Origin: Oscillospiraceae bacterium
Lineage (GTDB): Bacteria; Bacillota; Clostridia; Oscillospirales; Oscillospiraceae
Assembly (NCBI GenBank): GCA_028691385.1
Contig: JAQUZL010000102.1
Coordinates: 1 to 6,431 of the forward strand
DNA: 6,431 nucleotides
Direction: 5' to 3'
Shown one piece after another: positions 5,276 to 6,431 of this stretch. The notes under the pieces are model-generated. The model did no database searches. It was not told where the DNA came from and was given only the letters and a program-made list of their open reading frames with translations. How positions within the stretch are numbered: the first letter of the stretch is position 1; the number at the start of each line of letters is the position of its first letter. The position numbers and the translations under genes are program-made.

Positions 5276-6076
5276 ATGCGGAGCTGTCTGGAATCCGGGC
5301 GGGTGGTGCTGCTGCCGGTGGATAAGATCCGACCAAATCCCGCGCAGCCGCGCCGCGTATTTGACCGGGAGGCGCTGGAGGAGCTGTCCAAGAGCATTTT
5401 GCAGTATGGCGTCATCCAGCCGCTGTCCGTGCGGCGGCGAACGGATGGGTACGAGCTGGTGGCGGGGGAGCGCCGGCTGCGTGCGGCAAAGCTGGCGGGA
5501 TTGCTTTCGGTGCCGTGCATTTTGCTCTCGGTGGACGAGGCGGAGTCGGGAATGATCGCCCTGGTGGAAAATTTGCAGCGCAGAGATTTGGACTATCTGG
5601 AGGAAGCGGAGGGGCTTTCACGGCTCATGCGCTCGTATGGCCTGAGCCAGGAGCAGGCGGCGGTCAAGGTGGGAAAAAGCCAGTCGGCGGTGGCCAACAA
5701 GCTGCGGCTGCTGCGTCATTCGTCTGCGGTGCGCGCGGCGCTGCGGGAGCATGGCTTGAGCGAGCGGCACGCGCGCGCGCTGCTGCAGCTGCCCGACGAG
5801 CAGACGCAGCTGCAGGTCATCGACACCATCGTGCAGCGGGAGCTCAATGTGGCGCAGACGGAGCAGTACATAGACCGGCTTTTGCGCGAGGAGCGCACGG
5901 CGGGTCGCTGCTGGGCAAAGCACGGCGTGGTGCTGCGGGACGTGCGAGTGTTTCTCAACGCCATCAACCACAATCTTGACCTCATCAAAAGCGCCGGAAT
6001 CGACGCGGCCTGCGGCAGACAGGACACGCCGGACGCCATTGTGCTCACAATTCGCATTCCAAAGCAGGCCGGATAA
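5276..6076 (+). CDS. noc: Nucleoid occlusion protein Noc (ParB/Spo0J family)
   Basis: A 266-residue CTP-dependent DNA clamp of the ParB family. Residues 10-117 are the ParB N-terminal domain with GVIQPL (45-50), the CTP-binding GERRLRA (64-70) and ENLQRRDL (98-105). A helix-turn-helix domain follows (about 122-205), then a C-terminal dimerisation domain ending in ILTIRIP-like strands (220-263). The four positions known to separate Noc from ParB DNA specificity (R, T, A, G in ParB; Q, K, K, R in Noc, Caulobacter numbering 173, 179, 184, 201) read Q136, K142, R147 and R164, with matching spacing, so it is Noc-type. Noc binds NBS sites and blocks division over the chromosome. Bacillus Noc begins with an amphipathic membrane-targeting helix; here only about ten residues precede the core and none is obvious. 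No parA or rsmG neighbour is visible. Confidence 0.88.
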   Translation: MRSCLESGRVVLLPVDKIRPNPAQPRRVFDREALEELSKSILQYGVIQPLSVRRRTDGYELVAGERRLRAAKLAGLLSVPCILLSVDEAESGMIALVENLQRRDLDYLEEAEGLSRLMRSYGLSQEQAAVKVGKSQSAVANKLRLLRHSSAVRAALREHGLSERHARALLQLPDEQTQLQVIDTIVQRELNVAQTEQYIDRLLREERTAGRCWAKHGVVLRDVRVFLNAINHNLDLIKSAGIDAACGRQDTPDAIVLTIRIPKQAG

Positions 6077-6110
6077 GGCGAGGGAATCTGCAAAGCGCGG
6101 CAGGCAGAGC

Positions 6111-6145
6111 AAACGCGGGGCATCCATTGGGATGCCCCGCGTTTT
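6111..6145. terminator. Intrinsic terminator between noc and trxB
   Basis: CGCGGGGCATCC (6114-6125) pairs perfectly with GGATGCCCCGCG (6130-6141) around ATTG, extended by three A-T pairs, and is followed by TTTT (6142-6145) on the plus strand. It lies 35 bases after the noc stop. On the minus strand, 20 bases beyond the trxB stop, the T run is only TTT, so termination of trxB here is likely but weaker. Confidence 0.88.
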
Positions 6146-6164
6146 ATAATGAAACCGACTTGCG

Positions 6165-6431
6165 TCAGTCCGCGCTGCCGCGCAGATATTGCCCGGCGGC
6201 AATAGCGGCGGCCGCGCCGTCGGCGCAGGCGGTCACAATTTGCCGGACGGCTTTGCTGCGCACGTCGCCGGCAACAAAGAAGCCCGGAATCGCGGTTTTA
6301 CCGTTCTCATCCGCAAGCAGATACCCATGCCCGTCGACCGGCGCGCGGCCGCGCAGAACCTGGGTGGCGGGCGCTGCGCCGATGGCGGGAAACACGGCGG
6401 CAAGCGGGATGGTCTGCGCGCCATCGGGCGT
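6165..6431 (-). CDS. trxB: Thioredoxin reductase, C-terminal 88 residues (5' end outside window)
   Basis: The C-terminal end of a thioredoxin reductase, the FAD enzyme that uses NADPH to reduce thioredoxin in the cytoplasm. The minus frame is open from base 6431 to the TGA at 6167-6165. It shows the family's end-of-domain pattern: VFPAIGAAPAT (where the family has IGxxPNT), a Gly-Tyr segment before the pyridine-nucleotide exit, then PGFFVAGDVRSKAVRQIVTA, where GDVR and RQ contact FAD, and DGAAAAIAAGQYL as the final helix. The redox CxxC motif and NADPH-binding motifs lie upstream, outside the window. The match to TrxB over other FAD pyridine-nucleotide oxidoreductases rests on the GDVRxKxxRQ block; related reductases such as AhpF-type or ferredoxin-NADP types are less likely. 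Confidence 0.9.
   Translation of the reverse strand, partial: TPDGAQTIPLAAVFPAIGAAPATQVLRGRAPVDGHGYLLADENGKTAIPGFFVAGDVRSKAVRQIVTACADGAAAAIAAGQYLRGSAD

Overview
The window looks like chromosomal DNA from a GC-rich member of the Bacillota, most likely class Clostridia. The signs are a Noc-type ParB protein, a Gx (heptaprenyl diphosphate synthase component I) membrane protein, a FemA/FemB-type peptidoglycan peptidyltransferase, strong AGGAG-type ribosome binding sites and short sigma-A-like promoters. A genus cannot be named from the sequence alone. I see no tRNA, rRNA, CRISPR array, insertion sequence or phage gene.

Layout from left to right. (1) Bases 1-899, minus strand: the first two thirds of a MATE-family efflux transporter whose 3' part lies outside the window. 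(2) Bases 900-1020: a compact divergent promoter region in which the transporter and the next operon appear to use the same palindromic -35 hexamer. (3) Bases 1021-2027, plus strand: a gamma-class carbonic anhydrase-like protein, overlapping by 4 bases a Gx transporter family membrane protein. (4) Bases 2028-2331: a 304-base gap holding a perfect TATAAT, a stretch rich in possible RNA stems including a perfect 13-bp hairpin, and the promoter of the next gene. (5) Bases 2332-2835, plus strand: a GreA-like transcript cleavage factor. (6) A strong terminator at 2842-2875 that works in both directions. (7) Bases 2878-5059, minus strand: a two-gene unit transcribed as FemAB-type transferase, then alanine racemase-like protein. 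(8) Bases 5060-5275: a divergent control region with small inverted repeats. (9) Bases 5276-6076, plus strand: noc, a nucleoid occlusion ParB paralogue. (10) A terminator hairpin at 6111-6144, then the C-terminal end of thioredoxin reductase (trxB) on the minus strand, running off the right edge.

The architecture is regular: divergent pairs share short promoter regions (MATE / carbonic anhydrase, femAB / noc), and convergent pairs share one hairpin terminator (greA-like / alr-like, noc / trxB). Functionally these are mostly housekeeping genes: cell-wall precursor and cross-bridge work (alr-like, femAB), chromosome organisation (noc), thiol redox balance (trxB), transcription fidelity (greA-like) and transport. 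I found no clear new multi-gene system. The points most worth a second look are the shared -35 element, the substituted active site of the alanine racemase-like protein, the Noc-type protein without an evident membrane-targeting N-terminus, and the structured 2083-2285 intergenic stretch.
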